Positions 31,863 through 40,348 of a DNA stretch of 64,000 nt are shown here, piece by piece. Source of the stretch: Natrinema altunense. GTDB lineage: Archaea > Halobacteriota > Halobacteria > Halobacteriales > Natrialbaceae. Where the stretch lies: NCBI RefSeq assembly GCF_000731985.1, contig NZ_JNCS01000002.1, positions 310,001 through 374,000 on the forward strand, in the 5' to 3' direction. The notes beneath the pieces are model-generated. The model searched no databases, was not told the DNA's origin, and was given only the letters and a program-made list of their open reading frames with translations. Position 1 is the first letter of the stretch; every line of letters begins with the position of its first letter. The position numbers and the translations under genes are program-made.

Positions 31863-32228
31863 ACCGACGGTAGGGACCGCTGCGACAAAGGGGTTCCCGC
31901 TCGCTTCCATCGTCAGACTCCGGGGCCGCGATGATCGGACACGGCTTCGCGCACGTGGTCTTCGTCGCGCTATCGGTGGCGATCGTGATCGCCTGACGAG
32001 ACGAACGAGTAGCGGCCAGTGGCCGTGAGCGCGGCTCGAGCGACTGCGAGAGCCGCGCGACCCGGGGGAGGGCAGGCGGGTACCCAATGACGACCGCGAG
32101 CGAACGAAGTGAGCGAGCGGGCCGACGACTGACTCGGAGCGAGAGAAACGAGCGGAGAGGAAGGAGGAGTGCTTTTGATCGAAATTTCACCGAGGGCCGC
32201 CGAAGGCGGCCCGCAGCGTAAAATTTCG
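31863..32228. other. Intergenic region with composite stem-loop and GAGCGA-rich patch
   Basis: 366 nt with no convincing gene. Left part: upstream region of the bat-type regulator. Middle (32092-32120): GCGAGCGAACGAAGTGAGCGAGCG, a self-complementary simple sequence frequent in haloarchaeal intergenic DNA. Right end: a strong stem-loop abutting the next gene's stop codon (listed separately). Confidence 0.6.
32180..32228 (-). terminator. Nested dyad immediately after the acyl-CoA dehydrogenase stop
   Basis: The inner stem GGGCCGCC/GGCGGCCC (8 bp, 3-nt loop, 32194-32212) lies inside an outer inverted repeat CGAAATTT/AAATTTCG (32180-32187 and 32221-32228). The structure starts at the first base after the stop codon and is followed on the minus strand by ATCAAAAG. 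It is very likely an RNA 3'-end structure or terminator. Confidence 0.55.
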
Positions 32229-33374
32229 TTAGTCGTCGAGGAGTTCCCGCGCGATGACGTTCTTCTGGATCTCGGTGGTGCCCTCGTAGATCTGGGTGAT
32301 CTTCGAGTCGCGGTAGAAGCGCTCGACGGGGAAGTCGTTGACGTAGCCGGCGCCGCCGTGGATCTGGACGGCCTCGTTGGACACCTCGACGGCGACCCGG
32401 GAGGCGTACTCCTTGGCCATCGATGCCAGCTTGGTGATGTCGTTGCCCTGGTCGACGTTCCAGGCGGCCTTGTAGGTCAGGTTCCGCGCGGCTTCCGTCT
32501 CGGTGGCCATCTCCGAGAGCTTGTGCTGGATGGCCTGGAACTCGGAGATGGACTGCCCGAACTGTTCGCGGTCCTCGGCGTAGTCGAGGGCGGCCTCGAG
32601 CGCCCCCTTGGCGATCCCGAGCCCCTGTGCGGCGACGCCGGTTCGGGTGGCGTCGAAGAAATGCATCTGCTGGAGGAACGCGGCGTCCCGGTCGCCGACG
32701 AGGTTCTCTTCGGGCACGCGGACGTTGTCGAAGATGAGTTCGGCGGTGTCGGAGGCGCGGATACCGAGTTTGCCCGTGATCTTGTCCGAACTGACGCCGT
32801 CACGGTCGGACTCGACGATGATCTGGCTGAAGCCGTCGTAGCGGCCGTCCGCGTCGGGGTCGGTCTTACAGAAGACGACGAAGAAGTCGCCGACGGTGCC
32901 GTTGGTGATCCACATCTTGTTGCCGTTGATCACCCACTCGTCGCCGTCCTTCTCGGCGCGGGTCGAGACCGACGAGACGTCCGAGCCGGTATCGGGCTCC
33001 GAGATCGCAGCGCCGGAGATCTTCTCGCCCGTCGCGACCGGCTCGAGGAACCGCTCTTTCTGGTCTTCGGTGCCGAACTCGCGGATGGCTTCGGTCCCGA
33101 ACGAACAGGCCATGATCGAGAGCGCGATCCCGGGATCGTGAGAGAACAGTTCCTCGGCAATGATGGCCGACTCGAGGGTGGAGTAGCCGGCACCGCCGTA
33201 CTCGATCGGGATCGATGAGCCGACCAGCCCCATCTCGGCGGCCTTGTCGACGATCTCGTGGGGGAACTTCTCTTCGGTGTCGTACTTCTCGGCGTTCGGA
33301 ACGATCTCGTTTTCGGCGAACCGGCGGACCTCGTCGCGGATCTGTTCCTGTTCTTCGCTGAGTCCGAATTCCAT
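32229..33374 (-). CDS. Acyl-CoA dehydrogenase
   Basis: 381-residue FAD enzyme for the first step of fatty-acid beta-oxidation. Contains GAAISEPDTGSDVSS, the WVINGNKMWITNG segment and catalytic glutamate in KITQIYEGTTEIQ. The ATG at 33374 (MEFGLSEEQ) is used; a TTG two codons earlier is less likely because a TATA-like TTTATC sits 23-28 nt before the ATG, giving a leaderless message. It diverges from the hydroxyacyl-CoA dehydrogenase/hydratase fusion, so the pair encodes steps 1-3 of beta-oxidation from one control region. Confidence 0.95.
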   Translation of the reverse strand: MEFGLSEEQEQIRDEVRRFAENEIVPNAEKYDTEEKFPHEIVDKAAEMGLVGSSIPIEYGGAGYSTLESAIIAEELFSHDPGIALSIMACSFGTEAIREFGTEDQKERFLEPVATGEKISGAAISEPDTGSDVSSVSTRAEKDGDEWVINGNKMWITNGTVGDFFVVFCKTDPDADGRYDGFSQIIVESDRDGVSSDKITGKLGIRASDTAELIFDNVRVPEENLVGDRDAAFLQQMHFFDATRTGVAAQGLGIAKGALEAALDYAEDREQFGQSISEFQAIQHKLSEMATETEAARNLTYKAAWNVDQGNDITKLASMAKEYASRVAVEVSNEAVQIHGGAGYVNDFPVERFYRDSKITQIYEGTTEIQKNVIARELLDD

Positions 33375-33489
33375 GGACAATCGTTACGATGCAAACGATA
33401 AAGAGCTTTGTAACCGGTAGTAAACAGAACTATCGTTTCTACTCTGTGAGAGGGAAACGTTGAAACGGGTTCGAATAGGATTTCTGACC
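33375..33489. promoter_or_regulatory. Divergent beta-oxidation control region with repeated AAACGATA elements
   Basis: The minus-strand TATA (TTTATC, 33397-33402) overlaps AAACGATA (33393-33400). ATCGTT at 33380-33385 forms an inverted repeat with AACGAT at 33394-33399 over an 8-nt spacer. A second inverted copy, TATCGTTT, lies at 33431-33438. The arrangement suggests one regulator covering both promoters, possibly acyl-CoA-responsive. Confidence 0.5.
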
Positions 33490-35463
33490 ATGGACATCGA
33501 CGACATCAACACCATCACAGTTCTGGGTGCGGGCAACATGGGTCACGGTATCGCCGAGGTCGCCGCGATGGCGGGTTACGACGTGAACATGCGGGATATC
33601 AAAGAGGAGTTCGTTCAGAACGGCTACGAGCAGATCGAGTGGTCGCTGAACAAGCTCGCCGAGAACGACCAGCTCACCGAGGAGGAGGCCGACGCCGCCA
33701 AAGAGCGGGTGACGCCGCTGGTCGACATGGAAGCGGCCGTCGCCGACACCGATTTCGTCATCGAAGCGGTCCCCGAGCAGATGGAGATCAAACGGGACGT
33801 GTACACCGAACTCGAGGAGGCCGCGCCGGAGCACGCGATCTTCGCGACGAACACCTCGAGCCTCTCGATCACCGATCTCGCCGAGTTCACCGACCGTCCC
33901 GAGCAGTTCTGCGGGATGCACTTCTTCAACCCGCCGGTCCGAATGCCGCTCGTGGAAGTGATTGCGGGTGCCGAGAGCGCCGAAGAAACGCTCGATCTGA
34001 CGGCGGAGCTCGCCGAGGACCTCGGCAAGACGCCGGTGCGGGTCCACAAGGACTCGCCCGGGTTCATCGTCAACCGCATTCTCGTTCCCCTCATGAACGA
34101 GGCTGCGTGGCTCGTCAGCGAGGACGAGGCGACCATCGCCGAGGTCGACTCGACGACGAAGTACGACATGGGCCTGCCGATGGGGAGCTTCGAACTCGGC
34201 GACCAGGTCGGCAACGACGTCAGCTATCACGTCCTCGAGTACATGCACGAGGTGCTGGGTGCGGCCTACGAGCCGGCACCGCTGCTCGCGGAGAAGGTCG
34301 AAAACGAGGAGTTCGGCAAGAAGACGGGCAAGGGCTTCTACGATTACGAGGACGGCGACGGCGTCGATATCCCGACCGACCAACAGTCGGACTTCGTCAC
34401 GGAACGGCTCCTCGCGACGATGGCGAACGAGGCCGCGAAGCTGATCGGTGGCGACGTCGCCCCGCCGGAGTCGATCGACGAGGCCGTCAAGCTCGGGGCC
34501 GGCTTCCCCGATGGCCCCGTCAAACTGGTCGACGACTACGGCCTCGAGGCGCTCCACGAAACGCTCACGGCGGCCTACGAGGAGACCGGCCACGAGCGAT
34601 ACGCGCCCGCCGAATACCTCGCGGAACGGGCCGAAGCGGGCGGGTTCTACGACGACGAGGCGGACGCGGACGCGATGGACTTCGAGACGATCCGCGTCGA
34701 GTACCCCGGTGACATGGTCGGTCACGTCGTCCTCGACCGCCCCCACCGAATGAACACCATCAGCGACGACCTCCTCGAGGAACTGTCGACGGCGATCGAG
34801 CACCTCGAGGCCGACGACGACGTTCGAGCGCTCCTTGTCACCGGCGAGGGCGAGAAGGCATTTTCCGCGGGGGCGGACGTCCAGAGCATGGCCGGCGACG
34901 GTGCCGATCCGATCGAGGGACAGGAACTCTCGCGGCTGGGGCAGTCGACGTTCGGCGAACTCGAGGCCTGCGACATGCCCGTCGTCGCCGGCATCGACGG
35001 TTTCTGTCTCGGCGGCGGGATGGAACTCGCGACGTGTGCCGACCTGCGCGTGGCGAGTGACCGGTCCGAGTTCGGCCAGCCCGAACTCGATCTCGGGCTC
35101 ATTCCCGGCTGGGGCGGGACCCAGCGGCTCAAGCACATCGTCGGCGAGGGGCGAGCCAAGGAGATTATCTTCACCGCGGAGCGCTACGACGCCGAAACGA
35201 TGGCCGACTACGGCTTCGTCAACGAACGCGTCGCCAACGACGAACTCGAGGACCGCGCGCTCGAGTTGGCGACCGAACTCGCCGGCGGCCCGCCGATCGC
35301 TCAGCGGTTCGCCAAGCGCGCGATGCTCGCCGGCCGCGACGACACGGACGCCGGCCTCGAGTACGAGGCGTCCGCCTTTGGACACCTAATGGCGACCGAC
35401 GACCTGATGGAGGGTATTACGGCCTTCATGGGCGACGAGGAGCCGGAGTTCGAAGGCAAATAA
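33490..35463 (+). CDS. 3-hydroxyacyl-CoA dehydrogenase / enoyl-CoA hydratase fusion
   Basis: 657 residues with two enzymes in one chain. Residues 1-380: NAD-dependent 3-hydroxyacyl-CoA dehydrogenase with VLGAGNMGHGIAEVAA, GMHFFNPPVRMPLVEV and the KDSPGFIVNRIL segment. Residues about 400-657: crotonase fold with GEKAFSAGADVQSM and IDGFCLGGGMELATCADLRVA forming the oxyanion hole and PELDLGLIPGWGGTQRL with the catalytic region. The domain order (dehydrogenase first) is the reverse of bacterial FadB/FadJ and is the archaeal arrangement. ATG 33490 is chosen because the Rossmann fold follows directly. Confidence 0.95.
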   Translation: MDIDDINTITVLGAGNMGHGIAEVAAMAGYDVNMRDIKEEFVQNGYEQIEWSLNKLAENDQLTEEEADAAKERVTPLVDMEAAVADTDFVIEAVPEQMEIKRDVYTELEEAAPEHAIFATNTSSLSITDLAEFTDRPEQFCGMHFFNPPVRMPLVEVIAGAESAEETLDLTAELAEDLGKTPVRVHKDSPGFIVNRILVPLMNEAAWLVSEDEATIAEVDSTTKYDMGLPMGSFELGDQVGNDVSYHVLEYMHEVLGAAYEPAPLLAEKVENEEFGKKTGKGFYDYEDGDGVDIPTDQQSDFVTERLLATMANEAAKLIGGDVAPPESIDEAVKLGAGFPDGPVKLVDDYGLEALHETLTAAYEETGHERYAPAEYLAERAEAGGFYDDEADADAMDFETIRVEYPGDMVGHVVLDRPHRMNTISDDLLEELSTAIEHLEADDDVRALLVTGEGEKAFSAGADVQSMAGDGADPIEGQELSRLGQSTFGELEACDMPVVAGIDGFCLGGGMELATCADLRVASDRSEFGQPELDLGLIPGWGGTQRLKHIVGEGRAKEIIFTAERYDAETMADYGFVNERVANDELEDRALELATELAGGPPIAQRFAKRAMLAGRDDTDAGLEYEASAFGHLMATDDLMEGITAFMGDEEPEFEGK

Positions 35464-35642
35464 GCGACGGCGACCGACCGCGGCTGAACGGCGGGATCGG
35501 TTCGGGCCATTGCGCCGAGTTCATCGCGTTGGTGGCCCTATCCGGCCGTCGGCAACCGACCGCCGCTCCGACGATCTATCAGATTTCGAAGCGAACGCGA
35601 CGCCGCTCGACGAACGATCTCGCGTCCGTGTCGGTTATGTGT

Positions 35643-35687
35643 CAACTATGCCACCCAGATCTGATAGTTGGTCGCGAGATTTATCAC
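35643..35687 (+). promoter_or_regulatory. Promoter of the HalX regulator with upstream dyad
   Basis: CAACTAT and ATAGTTG form a perfect 7-bp inverted repeat with a 14-nt spacer (35643-35670), just before a TATA-like GATTTATCACCC (35676-35687). A further 9-bp inverted repeat links CTATCAGAT at 35576-35584 with ATCTGATAG at 35659-35667. A Shine-Dalgarno GGAGGGG precedes the ATG at 35748, so this message has a leader. Confidence 0.45.
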
Positions 35688-35747
35688 CCAGAGGTACCAT
35701 TGGTGACGCGTGGCTGTAATCGATGAAGAGAACGGAGGGGAAACCCC

Positions 35748-36320
35748 ATGAATGACGGGCCCGAGGTGCTCGTCGTCGACGACGAAGCCCGACTTGCGGA
35801 CCTGTTCGCCGCGTGGCTGCAGGGCGAGTGGGCCATCGAGACGGCGTACGACGGCGAGGAGGCACTCGAGAAGATGGGCGATTCCGTCGAGGTCGTCCTG
35901 CTAGACCGGCGGATGCCGGGGCTCTCCGGTGACGAAGTTCTCGAGCGAATCCGCGGGCAGGGATACGATTCGCGGGTCGTCATGGTGACGGCGGTCGACC
36001 CCGACTTCGATATCATCGAGATGGGCTTCGACGACTATCTCGTCAAACCGGTCTCGAAGGACGAACTCGTCGAGATGGTCGCGGACGTCGCCGATCGCTC
36101 GGACTACGAAGCCGACATTCAGGAGTACTACGCCCTCGTCTCGAAGAAGGCGTTACTGGAGTCCGAGAAGGCCGACCGCGAACTCGCGGACAACACGGAG
36201 TATCAGGAACTCTGTGATCAGGTCGAGGCGCTCGAGCAGCGAGTCGACGAGACGGTCTCGGACATGTCCACCCACGACGACTTCGTCGGCGCGTTTCAGG
36301 ATCTTCAGTCCGGGAACTGA
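35748..36320 (+). CDS. HalX-domain response regulator
   Basis: 190 residues. Receiver domain 1-120 with acidic pocket Asp11-Asp12, phospho-acceptor Asp53 (VVLLDRRMPG) and the conserved Lys in YLVKPVSK. The C-terminal 70 residues are the helical HalX domain (EYYALVSKKALLESEK...EYQELCDQVEALEQRVDE), found only in haloarchaeal regulators; no DNA-binding domain is recognisable. Its 3' end overlaps the converging histidine kinase by 16 nt, suggesting a signalling pair. Confidence 0.93.
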   Translation: MNDGPEVLVVDDEARLADLFAAWLQGEWAIETAYDGEEALEKMGDSVEVVLLDRRMPGLSGDEVLERIRGQGYDSRVVMVTAVDPDFDIIEMGFDDYLVKPVSKDELVEMVADVADRSDYEADIQEYYALVSKKALLESEKADRELADNTEYQELCDQVEALEQRVDETVSDMSTHDDFVGAFQDLQSGN

Positions 36321-38278
36321 GCGTCCAGTTCGAACTCGAAGCGTGCCCCTCCGCTCTCGCTCTCCGTCGCGACGACCGACCACCCGTGCCCGGTAGCGAC
36401 TTCTCTGACGATCCAGAGGCCGATTCCTAACCCTTCCGTCGACGTGGACGCCGACGGATCGAAGAGTTCGTCCCGGAGTTTCGCGGGGAGCCCCTCGCCG
36501 TCGTCTTCGATAAAGAACCCGCGCGTCGCGTCCGCCCGCTCGTCGTCCTCGAGGGGCCCGATGCGAACGGTTTCGGTCGTCCCGCCGTGTTCGATACTGT
36601 TCCGGAAACAGTTCTCGAGGAGTCGCAGGAGTCGCGACCGGTCGGCCGAAAGCGTCACCGTCTCCGTGACCGCCAGCGTCGCCTCCGCAGTCGAGACGTG
36701 AGCCCACGCCTCGCGAGCGGCCGACTCGAGGTCGACGGGTTCGGTGTCGGCGGCCCACTCCCCCTCGCGGGCGATGGCCAGGACGTCATCGATGATCGAC
36801 TCCATCCGGTCGAGTCCGTTGCGAGTCTTCGCGGCGTATCTGGAGTCGCCGGTCTCCTCGAACAGGTCCAGATAGCCCTGCGCGACGCCGAGCGGGTTCC
36901 GGAGGTCGTGGCTGACGATCCGGGCAAAGGCATCGAGTCGCTCGTTGCGTTCGCGGAGTTTCCGTTCTTGCCGTTTCCGCTCGGTGACATCGCGAAGCAC
37001 GCCGACCGAGCCGCGGAACTCGCCGTCGGGAACCAGCACGGCAATCTGGACCTCACAGGGGATCGTTGCTCCGGCTTTCGTCTCCACGCTCAACTCGAGC
37101 GTGTCGGTGTCCTCCCCGTTTGCGAGGAGCGAACGAATGATCGTCTCACCGGCCTCGATGTCCGCCGAATCGAACAGAATCGAGACGTGTTCGCCGAGCA
37201 GTCCCTCGCGACTGAATCCGGTCATCTCGACGAGCGCGTCGTTGACGGTCATGAGGTGTCCCTCGTCGTCGAGCACGTACATGCCGTCACCGGCCGTCTC
37301 GACGAGTCGCTCGTACCGGTTGAGCGTTCGCTCCCGTTGCTCGAGTCGACCCCGGACGGCGATCGTCTCGAGGACGTGGGATGCGGCCCCGGCGATCGCC
37401 CGAATCGCATCCCGTTCGTGTTCGGAGAGCCGTTCCGTCGCGTAGATGACGGCGACGCCGTACAGGTCGCCGTTTGCGGCGAGCGGGACGGCGGTGACCG
37501 ACCGAACGCCCCGCTCGAACGCGCGATCGTCGAAGGGGACCGTACCGCCGCTGCCCGCGTCGTACTGGTGGGCCCGAAGGGTCCGGGTCCGGATCACGCG
37601 CTCGAGCAGCGGGTGGTCGCCGGTGCCGATATCGAACGTTTGCTGGAGCGGCCACTCCGTGACGTCGGGATCGGACAGCCACGGAATGATCGCGCGTTCG
37701 CGGCGATCGTACTCCCCGAGCCAGGCGAACGCGAACCGATCGCCGTCCGTCAGTTCCTCGCGGAGCACGCGTTCGACGGTCAGCAGCGAGGTGGCGTCGA
37801 CCAACCGACTCCGGACGCGACTCACGAGCCGCTCGAGGTCGTCGGGGAGGTCCCGGTCCCCGGCGACGGTCCCGTCGGCCGTGGCGCTCCCGCCGGCGTC
37901 GCCCTCGAGTTCGGTCGGCAGTTCGGCATCCGTCCCCGCCGCGATGTGTTCGGTGATCGTGTTCGAGAGGTGCGTCGCCGACTCGCCGTCGGCTGTCGGA
38001 GTGGTGACTCGTGCCAGCACGGCACCGGTATCACCATCCGTCTCCTGGTAGACGAACGTCGGCGTCCCCGACTCGACGGTATCGACGAGCGCGGCGGTGT
38101 TTGCGATCGTTCCCGCATCGATGACGACCGCGTCGATCGACTCGTGATTGAGCCGGTCGATTGCGTCGACGAATCGCTGTGCGATGATGACATCGACGGG
38201 TGCGTCCGTCAGCGACAGCGTAAGCGACGCCCGCGTCGAACGATCGGCACTGACACAGAGTACGCGTGACCGACTCAT
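36305..38278 (-). CDS. PAS/GAF sensor histidine kinase
   Basis: 657 residues, no membrane helices. Order: N-terminal receiver-like region (1-100, lacking a clear phospho-acceptor), bat-type GAF domain (about 150-325), PAS domain (about 330-450, ETAGDGMYVLDDEGHLMTV) and HisKA with phospho-His near residue 455 (IVSHDLRNPLG). HATPase follows: N box LLENCFRNSIEHGG, G1 FFIEDDGEGLP and G2 GLGIGLWIVRE. It is cytoplasmic, so it senses an internal or diffusible signal. Convergent with the HalX regulator, a plausible cognate partner. Confidence 0.92.
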   Translation of the reverse strand: MSRSRVLCVSADRSTRASLTLSLTDAPVDVIIAQRFVDAIDRLNHESIDAVVIDAGTIANTAALVDTVESGTPTFVYQETDGDTGAVLARVTTPTADGESATHLSNTITEHIAAGTDAELPTELEGDAGGSATADGTVAGDRDLPDDLERLVSRVRSRLVDATSLLTVERVLREELTDGDRFAFAWLGEYDRRERAIIPWLSDPDVTEWPLQQTFDIGTGDHPLLERVIRTRTLRAHQYDAGSGGTVPFDDRAFERGVRSVTAVPLAANGDLYGVAVIYATERLSEHERDAIRAIAGAASHVLETIAVRGRLEQRERTLNRYERLVETAGDGMYVLDDEGHLMTVNDALVEMTGFSREGLLGEHVSILFDSADIEAGETIIRSLLANGEDTDTLELSVETKAGATIPCEVQIAVLVPDGEFRGSVGVLRDVTERKRQERKLRERNERLDAFARIVSHDLRNPLGVAQGYLDLFEETGDSRYAAKTRNGLDRMESIIDDVLAIAREGEWAADTEPVDLESAAREAWAHVSTAEATLAVTETVTLSADRSRLLRLLENCFRNSIEHGGTTETVRIGPLEDDERADATRGFFIEDDGEGLPAKLRDELFDPSASTSTEGLGIGLWIVREVATGHGWSVVATESESGGARFEFELDAQFPD

Positions 38279-38469
38279 ATCGGTGGAAAGCTGGCGTGAA
38301 ACATCTCTGGCGCGACGATAGCGTGTTTGACGAGGGACATGACCCCGAACGGGATCGTTCTTTCGGCTGATCGGTCTATCGCCGGACGGCTCGGGGATCA
38401 GGTCCGGGGCGGCTCACGGGGCGGGCGTCCGATAGGACGAACGGACGACCGGCCGACGATCACGCTCGT

Positions 38470-39621
38470 TCAGGGGGCTTGGCCGTAGATCAGGTTGCGC
38501 TGGATCTCGTTTGCGCCCTCGTAGATGACGGGGATTCGCGCGTCGCGGTAAACGCGCGCGATCCGGCGTTCGTCGAGCACCGAGCGGCCGCCGTGGAACT
38601 GCATCCCCTGCTCCGCGACGTCGACGGCCGTCTCCGTCGCCTTCGTCTTCGCCATCGCAGCCCAGTAGCCCGCGTTGTCCTCGTTGGCGACCTTCTCGCG
38701 GGCGCGCCAGACGAGAGTCCGGGCGCTTTCGAACTCGACCAGCATGTCCGCGAGGCCGTGCTGGACGGACTGGAAGTCGCTGATCGTCCGACCGAACTCC
38801 TCGCGGTCGTGGGTGAACTCCCAGGCTTCCTCGATGGCGGCCGCCGCGATACCGATGCCGTGGCCGGCGACGGCGACGCGGCCGTGGTTGAAGAAGTCCG
38901 CGAGCAGCATGAAGCCGTCACCCTCCGACCCGATCAGGTTCGCCGCGGGAATCCGGCAGTCGTCGAACTCGATGTGTGCCTGTTTCGAGGCACGCATCGC
39001 CATCTTCTCGGGGATGTGTTCGGCCTCGTAGCCGTCCGTATCCGTCGGGACGATGAACATCGAGTGGTTGCCGTAGCGGTTGTCCTCGTCGTCGCCGGTG
39101 CGCGCGTAGAGCGTTATCCAGTCCGCTTCGACGCCGTTGCCGATCCAGTACTTCTCGCCGTTGATGACGTACTCGTCGCCGTCCCTCTCGGCCGTGGTCT
39201 GCATCCCCGCGAGGTCGCTGCCCGTCTCCGGCTCCGAGACCGCCAGTCCGGACCGTTGCTCGCCCTCCGCGACGGGGCGAACGTATCGTTCGCACTGCTC
39301 CTCGGAGCCGTGCTCGTAGGTGATCTCGCAGCCGAAACTCGCCAACTGCAGCGTCAGCGCGATCCCCGCGTCGGCCCGGTAGAACTCCTCCGTCATCGCG
39401 AGCAGCTGGGCCAGATCGAGCCCCCGACCGCCCCACTCCTCGGGGATGTCCTGTGCGACGAGGTTCGCTTCTCGACCCGCCTCGAGGATCTCCTCGGGAT
39501 AGTCCCCCGACTGAAAGTACTCCTGTGCGTTGGGTTTGATGTGCTCCTGTGCGAACTCGCGAGCCTCTGCCTTGATGTCGCGTGCGTGTTCCGGGACGAT
39601 GCTGTCGTCGAGCAGTTCCAT
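38470..39621 (-). CDS. Acyl-CoA dehydrogenase (third paralogue)
   Basis: 383 residues with SGLAVSEPETGSDLAGM, the YVINGEKYWIGNG segment and catalytic glutamate in PVIYEGANEIQRN. Normal length for the family. ATG 39621 (MELLDDSIVPEH) is used, since the upstream in-frame codons show no family sequence. A long hairpin at 39687-39724 and TATA-like ACTATAGT near 39660 lie upstream. Chain-length specificity unknown. Confidence 0.93.
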   Translation of the reverse strand: MELLDDSIVPEHARDIKAEAREFAQEHIKPNAQEYFQSGDYPEEILEAGREANLVAQDIPEEWGGRGLDLAQLLAMTEEFYRADAGIALTLQLASFGCEITYEHGSEEQCERYVRPVAEGEQRSGLAVSEPETGSDLAGMQTTAERDGDEYVINGEKYWIGNGVEADWITLYARTGDDEDNRYGNHSMFIVPTDTDGYEAEHIPEKMAMRASKQAHIEFDDCRIPAANLIGSEGDGFMLLADFFNHGRVAVAGHGIGIAAAAIEEAWEFTHDREEFGRTISDFQSVQHGLADMLVEFESARTLVWRAREKVANEDNAGYWAAMAKTKATETAVDVAEQGMQFHGGRSVLDERRIARVYRDARIPVIYEGANEIQRNLIYGQAP

Positions 39622-39686
39622 ACTCGCAAGACGGTCCGGCGGTGGAAATAGTCGGGGGCAACTATAGTAGCCCCTGAACGTCAATG

Positions 39687-39724
39687 CACACCTGACCGCA
39701 TGATGGCGTTGCGGTCAGTGTGTG
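39687..39724. other. Long imperfect hairpin upstream of the acyl-CoA dehydrogenase
   Basis: CACAC-CTGACCGCA, a 9-nt loop (TGATGGCGT), then TGCGGTCAG-(T)-GTGTG: 14 bp of stem with one bulged T. It lies between the 3' end of the membrane protein gene and the 5' side of the dehydrogenase, both on the minus strand. It could terminate the first, be an operator, or be a structured leader. Confidence 0.6.
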
Positions 39725-39783
39725 AATCGTTTCAGTGGCTACGATAGTGCAACCCGAACCCGCGCTTTCGCGGCGCGCTCCCA

Positions 39784-40209
39784 TTACCGGAGCATCCGGA
39801 CGAGGTCGTCCGTCGAAACCGCCGCGTCCGCGTGCGCCTCGAGCAGGTGGATGTCCCAGACGAGATCGGCCAGCAGGTGGGCGTAGAGGACGACGCCGGT
39901 TACGATCGCGAGGGGGATGCTGACGGCGGCGGTCGCCGGAACGACGACGCCGCCGATCACCACGTGGCTCAACAGTCGCGAGAGGACGCCCACGTCGCCG
40001 GGCTCGAAAATCGCCGACTGATCGGTGACCGCTGCACGCGGGTTCGAGAGACAGAACCGCACGGCATCCCAGTGCCCGGTCTTGAACCGGGCGATGAGGA
40101 CGTGATCGAAATCGATGCAGACGCCGACGGCGGTGCCGTAGGCGACGACCGCCGCAGACGGGATCGATCGGCCAAGTACGGAAACCGGCGGGAGCAGGAC
40201 CGTCAGCAC
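39784..40209 (-). CDS. Small membrane protein, possible metal-dependent hydrolase fold; start uncertain
   Basis: At least 141 residues with hydrophobic segments at about 1-30, 75-100 and 100-125. A VCIDFDH motif and SHVVIGG/AHLLADLVWDIH provide Asp/His residues like those of YdjM/LexA-binding membrane hydrolases, but the match is only suggestive. No ATG exists in frame: the frame opens after a TGA at about 40262, and family-like sequence (KHHAAISLVVAGV) extends upstream of the GTG at 40209. The true start may be this GTG, an unusual codon such as ATT near 40255, or the 5' end may have been damaged. Confidence 0.6.
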   Translation of the reverse strand: MLTVLLPPVSVLGRSIPSAAVVAYGTAVGVCIDFDHVLIARFKTGHWDAVRFCLSNPRAAVTDQSAIFEPGDVGVLSRLLSHVVIGGVVVPATAAVSIPLAIVTGVVLYAHLLADLVWDIHLLEAHADAAVSTDDLVRMLR

Positions 40210-40348
40210 GCCGGCGACGACCAGCGAGATCGCTGCGTGGTGTTTCGAGTAAATCGGGACTCACCCACGCTGACGACACCGTGTGGCTACTAAGTCGTCA
40301 CGCAGCCGTTCGTGCCTGTCGGTCGAAATCGGTCCGACGGCGACTCGA

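Noticed and set aside
32092-32120. GAGCGAACGAAGTGAGCGAGC patch as a possible repeat element or CRISPR-like unit
   Set aside because: Single self-complementary simple-sequence patch of a type common in haloarchaeal intergenic DNA; no regular spacers.
36587-38269. Plus-strand frame opposite the histidine kinase
   Set aside because: Shadow frame; kinase motifs lie on the other strand.
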